The translations under genes and the position numbers were made by a program. This document shows, one piece after another, positions 1 to 10,011 of a stretch of DNA of 64,000 nucleotides (the first letter of the stretch is position 1; each line of letters opens with the position of its first letter). Source of the stretch: Vanessa cardui (lineage: Eukaryota > Arthropoda > Insecta > Lepidoptera > Nymphalidae); NCBI RefSeq assembly GCF_905220365.1, contig NC_061124.1, forward strand, positions 14,820,501 through 14,884,500. Direction: 5' to 3'. Under the pieces are notes generated by a model. That model was not told where the DNA came from, did no database searches, and worked only from the letters and a program-made list of their open reading frames with translations.

Positions 1-840
1 AGAAACAGAGTGGGTGATAGAACGCAGCCTTGTGGAACACCAGCATTGACGAATTTTAAGTCAGAGCATGCACCGTCGACAACGACCTTGATGCTCCGAT
101 CTGCCAAGAAGCTGGTAATCCAATTGCATAATTTCCCGGGAAGCCCATAGGAAGGAAGCTTCGAAAGAAGCGCTTTGTGCCATACACGATCGAAGGCCTT
201 CGCTATGTCCAAGCTGGCTGCTAATGCCTCCCCCTTGCTCTCAACTGCTTCAGCCCACCTGTGAGTAAGGTAAACTAGAAGATCATCGGCTGACCGACCC
301 CGACGGAAACCGTACTGGCGGTCGCTAATCAGCTGGTTCTCCTCTAGATACCGCAGGAGCTGGCAGTTTATAAGGGACTCCATTATCTTGGAGAGCAAGG
401 AGGTGATGGCTATAGGCCTATAATTGGACGGGTCTGAGCGGTTGCCTTTTTTAGGGATCGGATGCACCAAAGCTGTCTTCCAGGAATTCGGGACGACGCC
501 TAATGTGTAGGATTGCCGGAAAAGACGCGTTAAGACCGGTGCCAACTCGGGAGCACATGTCCGTAGCACGATTGGAGGGATACCATCGGGTCCGCTCGAC
601 TTATGAATGTCCAAGGAAAGAAGTGCTTTACGAACTGCACTTTGCCGGAATTTAACCTCCGGCATCGTGGTATCACATCGCGGAATTGTTGGTGGAGATT
701 TTCCTTGGTCATCCAGAGTCGAGTTCGACGCGAAGAGAGAGCCTAAAAGATCAGCTTTCTCTTTCGCGGTATGGGCCAATGACTCACCGTCTCTGTGCAG
801 AGATGGAAAAGATGGCTGACAGAAATTCCCTAAGACAGCC
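1..840 (-). pseudogene. LINE reverse transcriptase domain, partial (cut by window start)
   Basis: Reading the minus strand from about 835 down to 1 gives an open reverse-transcriptase frame. In order it shows SSGPDGIPP (fingers), NYRPIAITSLLSKIMES, QYGFRRGRSADD, SLDIAKAFDRVWH (motif A with a catalytic Asp) and NAGVPQGCVLSPTLF (motif B). The YxDD motif C would lie beyond the window edge. It is the downstream half of the element whose endonuclease ORF occupies 841-1764, but in a different reading frame. The joint near 835-850 appears to lack the usual linker between the two domains, so the copy is probably inactive. The motifs fit a Jockey/CR1-superfamily LINE; I cannot place the family more exactly. 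Confidence 0.9.
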
Positions 841-1764
841 TTAGCGGCACCCAACAAAGCGAGGCCGTGAGTACCGCACAACCGGCACTGTACTCCGGAC
901 GAGACAGTGGTCAGACGAGCCCAGAGGGGGATCGACGATAACCTGATAGCCATCCGGATGTGAAGTCAGCAGAAGGTCCAACAGGGAAGGTGTATGATCC
1001 TCCACATCCGGTATTCGCGTTGGCGAGTTGACCAGTTGTGTCAGATCATATGCTAGAGCGAAGTCCAGAACAGATCTACCCGCATGATCGGTGGTGTGTG
1101 AGCCGAGCCATTCTGCGTGGTGAGCATTAAAGTCACCCAGAATAATGATCTCTGCGGATGGAATCTGCTGAAGCACGGAATCTGTAGCCATTTGGACGTG
1201 CTCAACCAGTCGGTCGGTTTCGGCATTACCGCTATGGGACCTATAAAGGCACGCATAGATTCGCGGATGGTCATCGCAGTCTACACGCAGCCAGATAATC
1301 GATAGGTCCTGTCCTTCAAGGCTGCCGAGGCGTCGAGAACAGATATCATCTCTGACGTAAACGCATACCCCAGCTCGTGGTATAAAGGAATGTTCCAATT
1401 TGTACCCAGGGTACGAGAGAAAAGTCGTATCGGCAGGAGAAGATATCTGGGTCTCGGTTAGAAAGAGCAAGGCCGGCTTCGCCGTTTCCAGATGGTAGTG
1501 AACGGCGTTGAGGTTGGAGTTGAGTCCCCTTATGTTGCAGAAGTCCACAGCGAGGGTGGTAGGGGTTGCCTTATGATGCCTGCTCCGCTTGCCCCGAACA
1601 GTGGCGAGCGCAAAATTGCCCCCCCCAGAATTCGGAGGGCAGCCTGGGCATCCCTGCTCAGGTGGCGTATGTCCTGAGCATGGATGCCCAGAGAGGGATT
1701 CTCCACCGCTGTCGCTGATGGTACCCTCCTGGGGTAATTTAACCAAATTCTGCACAACCATCAA
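841..1764 (-). CDS. LINE apurinic/apyrimidinic-type endonuclease ORF (307 aa, 5' part of a defective LINE)
   Basis: The 307-residue minus-strand ORF is the target-nicking endonuclease of a non-LTR retrotransposon. The first ~70 residues are low-complexity (Gly/Pro/Cys-rich). The endonuclease follows: NIRG at 77-80, LTET with the catalytic Glu at 104, GDFNAHH at 210-216, SLLDLLL at 260-266 and SSDH at 283-286. All of the expected catalytic residues are visible. The ORF stops after RFVGCR, where intact relatives should continue through a linker of more than 100 residues into reverse transcriptase. Here the RT frame resumes within a few bases in another frame, so an internal deletion with frameshift is the simplest reading. 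The start Met is simply the most upstream one; the true translation start is uncertain. Confidence 0.88.
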   Translation of the reverse strand: MMVVQNLVKLPQEGTISDSGGESLSGHPCSGHTPPEQGCPGCPPNSGGGNFALATVRGKRSRHHKATPTTLAVDFCNIRGLNSNLNAVHYHLETAKPALLFLTETQISSPADTTFLSYPGYKLEHSFIPRAGVCVYVRDDICSRRLGSLEGQDLSIIWLRVDCDDHPRIYACLYRSHSGNAETDRLVEHVQMATDSVLQQIPSAEIIILGDFNAHHAEWLGSHTTDHAGRSVLDFALAYDLTQLVNSPTRIPDVEDHTPSLLDLLLTSHPDGYQVIVDPPLGSSDHCLVRSTVPVVRYSRPRFVGCR

Positions 1765-1940
1765 GTTTTGGGGGGGAGGGGGATTGGGCCTCCGGAACTC
1801 TCACTTACCGGACGAAACGCGGTAGCATAACTACCACTTTACGCCGATTTTAAGTGAGAGAGTGGTACTTCCCCGGGCGTGCCGGCCCATTCGGCTGTAA
1901 CCCGAAGGTATACAGCGTGGCACTACCACTTGTAGCCATG
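1765..1940 (-). mobile_element. 5' leader of the LINE at 1-1764
   Basis: This stretch, read on the minus strand, is distinctly richer in G+C than the AT-rich DNA that begins near 1940, and it leads directly into the endonuclease ORF. I take it as the 5' untranslated region of the LINE, with the element's 5' end at about 1930-1940. It includes a short C-run on the plus strand near 1621 inside the ORF and a G-run at about 1770-1778. No target duplication can be checked because the 3' end is outside the window. Confidence 0.6.
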
Positions 1941-1944
1941 AAAT

Positions 1945-3320
1945 TGTTGTATTTTACAATATTTGTTGTTTCAAATTATGTCATTTAAAAACATGATACG
2001 AAATGTGCTTGTTGATGTTCAGCCACTTAAGATGGATAAACTTTGCCAATGGAGCAGCAAGCAGCATATACCAGCAGTTTTTTTACACTTCAATGCGTGA
2101 CAATATTCGCATACTATATTCATTGAACCAAATATCACATCGGAATGCATCTTGTTATCATAACCTTTATCGTAATTGAAGGCATTATTAATATTGCTTC
2201 TAGTTCTTGACTCTATTTTAATCGTTGATCATTCATTCGTTACACTCGCTCGTTAGGATTTTCAATAGCTCTTTACGAAGATGCTCTTGTTCGAAGATCT
2301 GCAACTTAATAATTACGTTGACTAACTATGTTGGCAGCTCTCGAAGAAGAAATTCGGATTTTATTTGTTAATTAACGAATTTCTTGTTGTAGTGGTATGT
2401 CAGTAGCCCTTTTTTCTCCTTTTGTTGCACGACGCAGCGCGTTTCCAATATTTTGTTTCTTCGGTGGCGTTGTAAATAATGTCAAGAGTATAGCTCCAGT
2501 TTTCTATTTATATGAAATAGTAACTTATTTGGTTATTTGTCTTATTTTTACATTTTAATCTAAAGATTCATTGTTACTGAAGTTATAAATACACTTACTA
2601 TTAATTTGTGTACTTCTAGTTGTGCACTTAATATTCATTTATTGCTAATCATAAAAGTACAATTTACATTTAGATTAAATTGAAATAATAATTATAATTG
2701 TTGTTAGAATTTTGTTTATTGACAAATGACAGAATATAAGTTAGTTGATTTGCTTGTTGAATAGATTTTCTTATTATGGGTTGATCGGTATAGAAGTCGA
2801 CACATGGAAGCGTCATCTGCCGGTGATTTTTAACGATGCGGATGAATCGCATGAAAAATATTGTATCTATTGATTTTCATGACAATCAGTTGAACGATGT
2901 AGAAGTTTATATATCGTGGCCTGGTGGTGAGTTACATCAATGGGGATAAAATACATTCCGTGAAAAATTAAGTACGCATACCAATTTTCATAATGATCGG
3001 TCAGATAGTTTCTGAATATCTAGACGGCAAACATACAAATTTACATAGAAATTTATATAGTAGTAGTATAGATATAGGTGATAAGACGACGTTAACAATA
3101 CTATGACATTGTTTCCGCTTTCTTTCTTTACCGGATACAGTTAATTACTTTTACGTAAGCAACAAATAATAAAATTGAGAGTTTGTGGAATTCAAAATTA
3201 GAATTCGTTTGTAATTGTTCTGATGGTAAAGGATTATGAGGGTTGGGTTATTTGAATCTTGATTTAATTAGTTATTTATAATGAAATCCAAATGTTTAGT
3301 TGCTAGTTTATATATATTAC
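1945..3320. other. AT-rich DNA without recognisable features
   Basis: No ORF with coding character and no repeat I recognise. A few short palindromic AT stretches only. Confidence 0.6.
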
Positions 3321-3326
3321 TGAGCA

Positions 3327-3580
3327 GCGAGATGGCCCAGTGATCAACCGACAATTGCGGGTTCAAACCCAGGCATTTGTGTTTATAATTCATCAGGTGC
3401 TCGGCGGTGAAGGATACCATCACGAGGAAACCTGTGTGTATCTAATTTCATAGAAATTCTGCCACATGTGTATTCCACTAACCCGCATTGGAACAGCGTG
3501 GTAGAACATGTTCCAAAGCCTTCTCCTCAAAGAGAGAGGAGGCCTTAGCCCAGCAGTGGGAAATTTACAGGCTATTGTTT
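3327..3580 (+). repeat. tRNA-derived SINE (family S), near full length
   Basis: The head carries an A-box-like TGGCCCAGTG and the B box GGTTCAAACCC (pol III promoter elements of a tRNA-like head). A shared body follows: TGCTCGGCGGTGAAGG, CACGAGGAAACC, CTGCCACATGTGTATTCC, AACCCGCATTGGAACAGCG and CCCAGCAGTGGGAAATTTA. It lacks ~40 bases between anticodon-like region and B box compared with copies at 13.2 and 24.9 kb. Any ORF crossing it is incidental. Confidence 0.9.
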
Positions 3581-3771
3581 ATATATAGATTTAGACGGTG
3601 GACTAAAAAATATGTTAAGTCATTGGTAAGCCGAACCCTTTCCAATTTTGTCGGATTATCCATTGGATTAGAGAGTGCTCTTGGGTTTTGTTTTGCACAG
3701 GTATATGAATTGACTTAATCGATGTGTATTAGTTTGGGTAAGTGGTACAATATAATAATTATTTGTACTTA

Positions 3772-4027
3772 CTAGCGACCGGCCTCGGTTTTGCTAGGGT
3801 GCAAAGCTCATATTAAATGTACTGCAGAATTTGTTTATTTATGATATCACATTAGAAACTTCTAAAATTATCAGTGTTTCTTTACTATATTATCCTTGTA
3901 TTTTACATATACATACATTACATATAAAAATATTACTCGCAAATCACTCTATCTATTAAAAAAAAGCCGCATCAAAATCCGTTGCGGATATAGGGACAGA
4001 GAAAGACCTTTATGCTATACTATGTAT
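3772..4027 (-). mobile_element. Non-autonomous Helitron copy (family H1)
   Basis: On the minus strand it ends in ...GGTCGCTAG|T, the Helitron 3' signature CTAG followed by T. It also contains the phrase GACAGAGAAAG and an 'actatgtatg' 5' end, shared with copies at 5.7, 18.0, 42.0, 44.1 and 63.2 kb. It is old: the subterminal hairpin is degraded (gaccggcctcgg) and part of the 5' portion is missing. Confidence 0.8.
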
Positions 4028-4029
4028 GT

Positions 4030-4560
4030 ACTTATGGATGCTCTAAAGTGTTATAAGATTATAATGGATTAAATCCAGTTTTGATTTTGATATATTAATA
4101 AATGAACATTGCCTTTGTGAACAAAAGCTATTAGATTCCTACGTTTGAACATGTTCAAGCGTGTTCCTGTGCCGTAACATCGTACTAACCCATTTGAACA
4201 TGTCATATGACGTCACAGTCATGTTTCAGACACATGACATTGTACTGAGAAACTCATACATAATATGTTGTCAGAACTTCTACAGTGTCAAACATAATTG
4301 TGTACTTGTATCAAGAGAGTTATGTTCATTAATTTAATTTGTGAAAAGACAGTGTGTTAAAATATTTAGATTAAGATATTTGTGAATGAATCAAGGGTTT
4401 ATATGAAGAGAAGAGAGACCTTTTTTTCTCGGTATTTATTAGGCATTTTTGACGTATTGAGATGGTCATTTTTAATTTAAGTTGGGTGCATTTAAACTTA
4501 GGGAACAGTGTAAGTTTAATTAAAATCGATCGAGTTTTTAGTTTACTAGCTATTTCTACT
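4030..4560. other. AT-rich DNA, no clear feature
   Basis: Contains the short palindrome tgaacatgttca near 4147 and a related fragment near 4193, but nothing that supports a gene or a known element. Confidence 0.5.
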
Positions 4561-4800
4561 TTTGAAGTCGGTTTTTTTAAATAATTTATTTCCTACTAAT
4601 GAGTAGACTAAAAATCTTTTTGCACAAATTGTATGCATCGTTATATTCTGTCAGATCGTATTCCAAACCAAGTTGAGTTACATCTGCAAGGGAAATCGTG
4701 ACTCCTGACATTTGACGCGAACGCGTCCCGGAGTCCCCGGAGTCATTGTTACAACTTCGACATTTCTCCCGACCCGCGTCCAGTGCCTCACACAAATAAT
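4561..4800 (-). repeat. Terminal fragment of an AACCGACTTC-type element with an attached possible coding remnant
   Basis: At 4563-4580 the plus strand reads TTTGAAGTCGGTTTTTTT, the same terminal motif (reverse of AACCGACTTC) found at the ends of copies A-D. Minus-strand reading from 4795 to 4586 is open for 69 residues, including SGVTISLADVTQLGLEYDL and EYNDAYNLCKKIF. The G+C-rich upstream part (about 4680-4790) stands out from its surroundings. It may be a remnant of an element-encoded protein, or chance. I do not recognise a family. Confidence 0.35.
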
Positions 4801-5671
4801 AATGTATTTTTGGAGTGAAACTTTGTCCAAAAATAATGTGACTTAACTTTCAAGGTCGAATTTGAGTGTGTCAATTTTATGTGATTGAGTAAATCACTCC
4901 TGATACTTCTATGCAATTCAAAACTCTCGTTTCAAGATGCACGTAGTTACTGTAACAATAGGTTTTCTTTCAGGATTTGATTACTGTTGATTGACTACTG
5001 TTCCGGCCTTAAGCTGGACGTTAATCATTCGACGTTATACAGATCTTCGGAATTTTGAATAACTATGTATTTATACTAAATACTCTTGCTGTATATTAAA
5101 AAAAATGTTGGTAGGCTTATGTGTGTATTTTATTGTTATTTTTTTAGTTGTTCAAAACTTAACAGTATATTGCCTTATCAACCGACTTCAAAAAGGAGGA
5201 GGTTATCAATTCGTCTGTACTTTTTTTTTTATGTTTGTTACCTCATAACTTTTCACTGGGTGGACCGATTTTCATATTTTTTTTTTTGTTTGAAAGGTAG
5301 TGCTTCCCGTGGGGTCCCATTTTAATTTTATTTTTTCCGATGATGGTATCCGTATGAAAACGACATAAGTCTTAAATTTGCATTATGTATGTGCGCGATA
5401 AATAGGTGAATAACTCAAAATTGGTTGGGACAATTATGATGATTTTTTATTATAAAGGATATACTTTAAGGGTAGTTTGGTGAAAGTTTGGTAAGGTTCT
5501 GAGCATAGGATCTATGACAAATTAAGGAAACTGGAGGGAACGGAACAATTCTGAGAAGCACGTTAGCAATACTCGGTCGAATCTTTTATTTATCGGTTAC
5601 TTGGATATTTGAATCACCTTCCGGAACGTAGTTATGTTCATGTAATTGTCAGATTCGAATATTATAATCAA

Positions 5672-5922
5672 CTAGCGACCCGCTCCGACTTCTCACGGGT
5701 GCAATACTGATACTAAATATACTAAAGAATTTGTTTATTTACGACATCACATTGTAAACTTCTAAAATTGTCAGTCTTTCTTTACTATATTTTTCATGTA
5801 TTAATTATAATAACCTTCCTCTGGAATCACACTATCTTTTAAAAAAAACGCATTAAAATCCGTTGCGTAGTTTTAAAGATATAGGGACAGAGAAAGCGAC
5901 TTTGTTTTATACTAAGTAGTGA
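5672..5922 (-). mobile_element. Non-autonomous Helitron (family H1) nested in element A
   Basis: The minus strand begins TCACTACTTAG and ends CTAG|T, with plus-strand actagcgacccgc at the junction. The same position is occupied by a Helitron in copies B and C, so the insertion predates the spread of this element subfamily. Confidence 0.85.
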
Positions 5923-6155
5923 TGGAACTCCTATACGGCTCACAGTTAGGGTGCGATATGGAGTAGAGTACTATGTTGTTCATTTATTATATACACAAAC
6001 CTTTCCCTTGAATTACACTATCTATTAAAAAAAACCGCATCAAAATCCGTTCCGTCGTTTTAAAGATATAGGGACAGAGAAAGCGACTTTGTTTTATACT
6101 ATGTATTGACGGAACTCCTAAACGGCTTACAGTTAGGGTGTGATTTGGGGCAGAA
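5782..6155 (+). repeat. Tandem duplication, about 187-bp period, within element A
   Basis: The block ggaactcctatacggctcac at 5924 recurs with changes at 6111, and the Helitron 5' half (GGGACAGAGAAAGCGACTTT) occurs twice. Copies B and C have this block once. The second unit ends at about 6109 in the Helitron 5' end and continues into the flanking element sequence. Confidence 0.8.
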
Positions 6156-6676
6156 TTTCTTACTGTCCTTAATCAAATTTTGTGTATATGATGTTATCAT
6201 GTGTCATATGATGTACGACATAGCATAGGAATAGCTCTTTTGCAAAGTTTTTTTACTGAGGTCGATTACAGCTCATTCGAGGGTGGTACCTTGTAGTTTA
6301 TGCCGCATGACGTATTAAAGCAGCATTTCCGAAAGTCTATTTTTGCTTTATTCGAAAGTTTCTTTTGAAATTATCCCCGAAGTAGTTTCTGATTCATATA
6401 AACGGCACGCTTAATCTATCCATATTAAGAAAAAAATGTTAGTCTACATCAGCTTCACTTAAAATCAAAAAATAAATAAAATTTTAACAAAAAGAAAAAC
6501 CGACTTCAAACAAAACACTATTTTAAAACGAATAAAAATGCACTAAAAAGTAATAAAAATAATTGCATATTTAACATATTTTTTAGAGTCCTCCTAGGTA
6601 AAATGAAATGAAAAATATTAGACTACTTAGAAGTCGATTTACGATAATATAATGTAGTTATAATTATTGCTAAATT

Positions 6677-7056
6677 ATAGTTTTTTCTTGTTTTTATTTT
6701 TTTAATTTTACTTTATGCTTTTCTATTATCTTTTTACTTAAATTACAATAATACTTGTTACAGTTCTTGTATTTTACGTTTATCGTTTTTTTTTTTTTAC
6801 AATATGTTTACTTTCATATTCTTGAATTCGTTCTACGTATATTTATGCTTTAAGTGTAACAACTATCATGGCTGGCAGCTATATGCTTTGTGGTTATTTG
6901 GTTTAGTAGGTCGTTTTATTTAGTATATTATAATTTATAATTTTATATATTAATCTTATTATATTTATTTATTATTAATATATTTATTTCTATTTTTTTT
7001 TAGTATCAGACTATTTTATTTATTATTTATATTCTTAATTTTTTTTTTTTTTTGGT
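6677..7056 (+). mobile_element. Presumed 5' leader of the LINE at 7057-10011
   Basis: Very AT-rich stretch between the end of element A homology and the LINE start codon, with T-runs at 6787-6800 and 7040-7053. No ORF1 (gag-like) frame is present, although CR1/Jockey-type elements often carry one. Either this copy is 5' truncated or the family has a single ORF. The exact 5' boundary cannot be set without other copies. Confidence 0.45.
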
Positions 7057-10011
7057 ATGTCGTCTAATGGTAGTATTCATAGTGATATTTTCCTCTCCCC
7101 ATCCTCTGATGGATACTCTAGTGATGATAGCTTTCACAGTACATCTTATCCTTCATTAAATGTCACCCTCGATTCATGTTTGTCCGACTGTGTAAAAAAT
7201 TTTAATGTCATTCACATCAATGCCCAAAGTGTTCCGGCTCATTATCCTGATATGCTTGCATCATTTGACTCCCGCAATATTCATGCCATCCTCATCTCTG
7301 AATCTTGGTTAAAGCCCTGCTTACCATCGACATCGTACTCGTTGCCCGGCTTCCAACTGATTCGTAATGATCGTAGCGGGAGGAGGGGTGGTGGCGTTGC
7401 AATCTACTTACGCACCTGTATCCCTTTCTCAGTACTCAGCTCGTCTGCCCAACCACCTTCGCCCGATGCGATCGAACATTTGCTTATCGAAGTAAGTCTG
7501 TCCTGTTCTAAACTTCTCCTAGGTGTATTTTACAACCCTTCTTCTCTGTCTAATTATTTTACCACTTTTGAAAACGTTTTACATAATTTTATCCCTACCT
7601 ACAGTCACTCCATTATTATGGGTGATTTTAACACTTGTTTACTTAAAGATGACTCTCGGTGTAAGAAATTATTAGAAATAACTGATTCCTACAATTTACA
7701 TGTTTTACCTCTTAAGTCTACACACCATTCTCCTGGGTGTATTCCATCCCTTCTGGATCTTATTATGATTTCTTCTCCCGATTTTATTTCAAAATATGGC
7801 CAATGCCCTGCTGATGCATTTTCCTATCATGACCTGATCTTTCTTTCGTATAAAATTCGTCCTCCTAAAGCTAAATCTAGAACACTTCTGTATCGTAATT
7901 TTGCAGGAATGGATCAGATTCGACTCTGTGATGATGCTCGCCAGTTGGATTGGTCGTCGGTACTCTCTGCTGAGTCAATTAATGACAAAATAGATAAATT
8001 TAATAGGCTGCTTGCTCAATTATACGATACCCATGCCCCTTTGAGACCGGTTAAGTTGAAACACCTTCCAGCGCCGTGGTTGTCAGACGACTTAAAAAAG
8101 ATGATTGAAAAAAAAAACCATGCTAAAAACAAATTTAAGATGCATGACACAGACATCAATCGCGACAAATATAAGAAAGCTCGGAATCGATGCAATACAG
8201 CATGTAGAGACGCTCAACGACGCTACATTCACAAATCTGTCGAAAACGGCGACACTTCAAAAATCTGGAAATTTCTTGAAACACTAGGAGTTGGTAAATC
8301 AGCACATAACTCTCCCATTAAAATTGACGTTGAGCTTTTAAATAAGCATTTCTCTTCACATTCTGTACTTGATAGTGTTGATAAGCATTGCACGCTTAAT
8401 ATTCTTTCCTCGCAACCAACTTCTATATTTCCACCGTTTACATTTTCCTCTATCACTGAATGTGATGTTAAGAAGAACATATTATCCACGTCTTCGAATG
8501 CCGTTGGTACTGACTGCATAAGCCGTAAAATGATTATTCCCATCCTTGACATTATTGCTCCTACTTTAGTGCACATCCTAAATTACTCCATCACCCGTAG
8601 CACATTCCCTGATGCTTGGAAAGGTGCTCATATCATACCACTTCCCAAAAAACCTAATCCTATTAACAACTCCGATTACAGACCGATTTCCATTCTTCCA
8701 TTTCTTTCCAAAATTTTAGAAAAAATAGTTTTTCAACAAATAAACACTTTCCTTAACAATCACTCCATCCTCAACTCTCTCCAATCGGGCTTCCGCGCGG
8801 GTCATAGTACGGTCTCTGCTCTGGTGAAGGTTACTGATGACATTCGTGCAGCCATGGATAATAAACAACTCACAATTTTAATTTTATTGGATTTTAGCAA
8901 CGCATTTAATTGTGTTGATCATGACATCCTTTTGAGTTTGTTAAGTTCTATTAACATATCTCCATCAGTGGTAGATTGGTTTCAAAGTTACCTCAAAGGC
9001 CGACGACATCGTATTCGCCATAATGAGTCTTTCTCCTCATGGTGTGATGTTCAGGCAGGGGTTCCTCAAGGTGGCGTCTTATCTCCTTTACTCTTTTCAA
9101 TTTTTATTAATTCTATCACTTCAAGCATTTCTTCTCTCTACCATATGTATGCAGACGATATCCAGATTTATCGACATGCATCACTTCAAGATCTTCCTGC
9201 AGCGATTGATGCTATTAATGACGATCTTGTTTCAATCTCTGAGTGGAGCAAGCGATACGGACTTAACATCAATCCAAGTAAATCGCAGGCAATCATAATT
9301 GGTAGTCCAGGCATGATCTCTAGGGTAGATTTATTAAATTTACCATCTGTGGAATACAGAGGTACTACAATAGCCTACTACTCTAACGTTAGAGATCTCG
9401 GTGTGTATTTAGACCAGACGCTATCATGGTCAGTACAAATAAAAGAGGTCAGTAGGAAAATATTCGCTGCGTTGAGCTCATTGCGACGACTCCAATCTGT
9501 ACTTCCAATTCCTACCAAAATTATGCTAGCAAACTCTCTCCTTTTATCAATTCTAGATTACGCAGATGCAAGCTATCCTGATCTCACCGAGGACCAACTG
9601 AATAAACTTGAGCGACTTCAAAATATTGCTATTCGATTCATATTTTGCCTACGAAAATATGACCATGTCTCCGAATATCGTTCAAAACTCAAGTGGCTTC
9701 CTATACGTCTTCGCCGGAACTTACATATTCTTTCTCTTCTGTACTGTGCGCTATTTAACTATAGTTTTCCTACATATTTAAAAGATAAATTTGAATTTCT
9801 TGGTGATCCTTTGTCTTTAAGATCTAAGCGGTACCTAACACTTAAAATGCCTGTACACAAAACTAAATTTCTAAACAAATCGTTTACTGTACAGGCCATA
9901 AGGTTATGGAATGCCCTTCCAGTAAACATTAAAAAGGCTCCATCTATTTCAGTTTTTAAAAGAGCCGTTAAAAACTATTACCTAAATAATAATTCAGACG
10001 ACTTTAATTAA
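7057..10011 (+). CDS. Full-length LINE ORF: endonuclease-reverse transcriptase (984 aa), CR1/Jockey-like
   Basis: Uninterrupted 984-residue polyprotein of a non-LTR retrotransposon, which nicks target DNA and reverse-transcribes its own RNA at the nick. The N-terminal endonuclease shows INAQS (54-58), SESWL with Glu 82, GGGVAIYLR (111-119), MGDFN (188-192), SLLDLI (231-236) and SYHDLI (256-261). The last is notable because the usual Asp of the S-D-H motif is Tyr here, with His 258 kept. The reverse transcriptase follows: NAVGTDCIS (481-489), DYRPISILP (540-548), SGFRAGHST (577-585), motif A LLDFSNAFN (610-618, Asp 612), motif B AGVPQGGVLSPLLF (667-680) and motif C YADD (698-701). A C-terminal domain runs to the stop. 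No frameshift or stop is present, so this copy may be young or active. The ATG at 7057 is the first in frame after the T-run. Confidence 0.95.
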   Translation: MSSNGSIHSDIFLSPSSDGYSSDDSFHSTSYPSLNVTLDSCLSDCVKNFNVIHINAQSVPAHYPDMLASFDSRNIHAILISESWLKPCLPSTSYSLPGFQLIRNDRSGRRGGGVAIYLRTCIPFSVLSSSAQPPSPDAIEHLLIEVSLSCSKLLLGVFYNPSSLSNYFTTFENVLHNFIPTYSHSIIMGDFNTCLLKDDSRCKKLLEITDSYNLHVLPLKSTHHSPGCIPSLLDLIMISSPDFISKYGQCPADAFSYHDLIFLSYKIRPPKAKSRTLLYRNFAGMDQIRLCDDARQLDWSSVLSAESINDKIDKFNRLLAQLYDTHAPLRPVKLKHLPAPWLSDDLKKMIEKKNHAKNKFKMHDTDINRDKYKKARNRCNTACRDAQRRYIHKSVENGDTSKIWKFLETLGVGKSAHNSPIKIDVELLNKHFSSHSVLDSVDKHCTLNILSSQPTSIFPPFTFSSITECDVKKNILSTSSNAVGTDCISRKMIIPILDIIAPTLVHILNYSITRSTFPDAWKGAHIIPLPKKPNPINNSDYRPISILPFLSKILEKIVFQQINTFLNNHSILNSLQSGFRAGHSTVSALVKVTDDIRAAMDNKQLTILILLDFSNAFNCVDHDILLSLLSSINISPSVVDWFQSYLKGRRHRIRHNESFSSWCDVQAGVPQGGVLSPLLFSIFINSITSSISSLYHMYADDIQIYRHASLQDLPAAIDAINDDLVSISEWSKRYGLNINPSKSQAIIIGSPGMISRVDLLNLPSVEYRGTTIAYYSNVRDLGVYLDQTLSWSVQIKEVSRKIFAALSSLRRLQSVLPIPTKIMLANSLLLSILDYADASYPDLTEDQLNKLERLQNIAIRFIFCLRKYDHVSEYRSKLKWLPIRLRRNLHILSLLYCALFNYSFPTYLKDKFEFLGDPLSLRSKRYLTLKMPVHKTKFLNKSFTVQAIRLWNALPVNIKKAPSISVFKRAVKNYYLNNNSDDFN

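Larger units (their letters stand above)
5180..6676 (+). mobile_element. Element A: AACCGACTTC-ended interspersed element carrying a Helitron
   Basis: The left end reads AACCGACTTCAAAAAGGAGG, followed by a T-run, a block with GGTAGTGCTTCCCGTGGGG, a Helitron (5672-5922), and near 6497 the second terminal motif AACCGACTTC with AAACAAAACACTATTTTAAA. It aligns along its length with copies B (41471) and C (62647) but is visibly more diverged. Unlike B it has a tandem duplication (see 5782-6155) and lacks the final inverted arm. Similarity stops near 6676, where the AT-rich leader of the downstream LINE begins. No transposase is encoded, so it must be non-autonomous. The superfamily is not identified. 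Confidence 0.75.

Noticed and set aside
530..712. Minus-strand 60-residue frame in the first LINE
   Set aside because: Out of phase with the reverse-transcriptase frame that shows the real motifs.
4140..4210. Palindromic TGAACATGTTCA cluster as a transcription-factor response element
   Set aside because: Short palindromes of this kind are expected by chance in 64 kb and there is no nearby gene to regulate.
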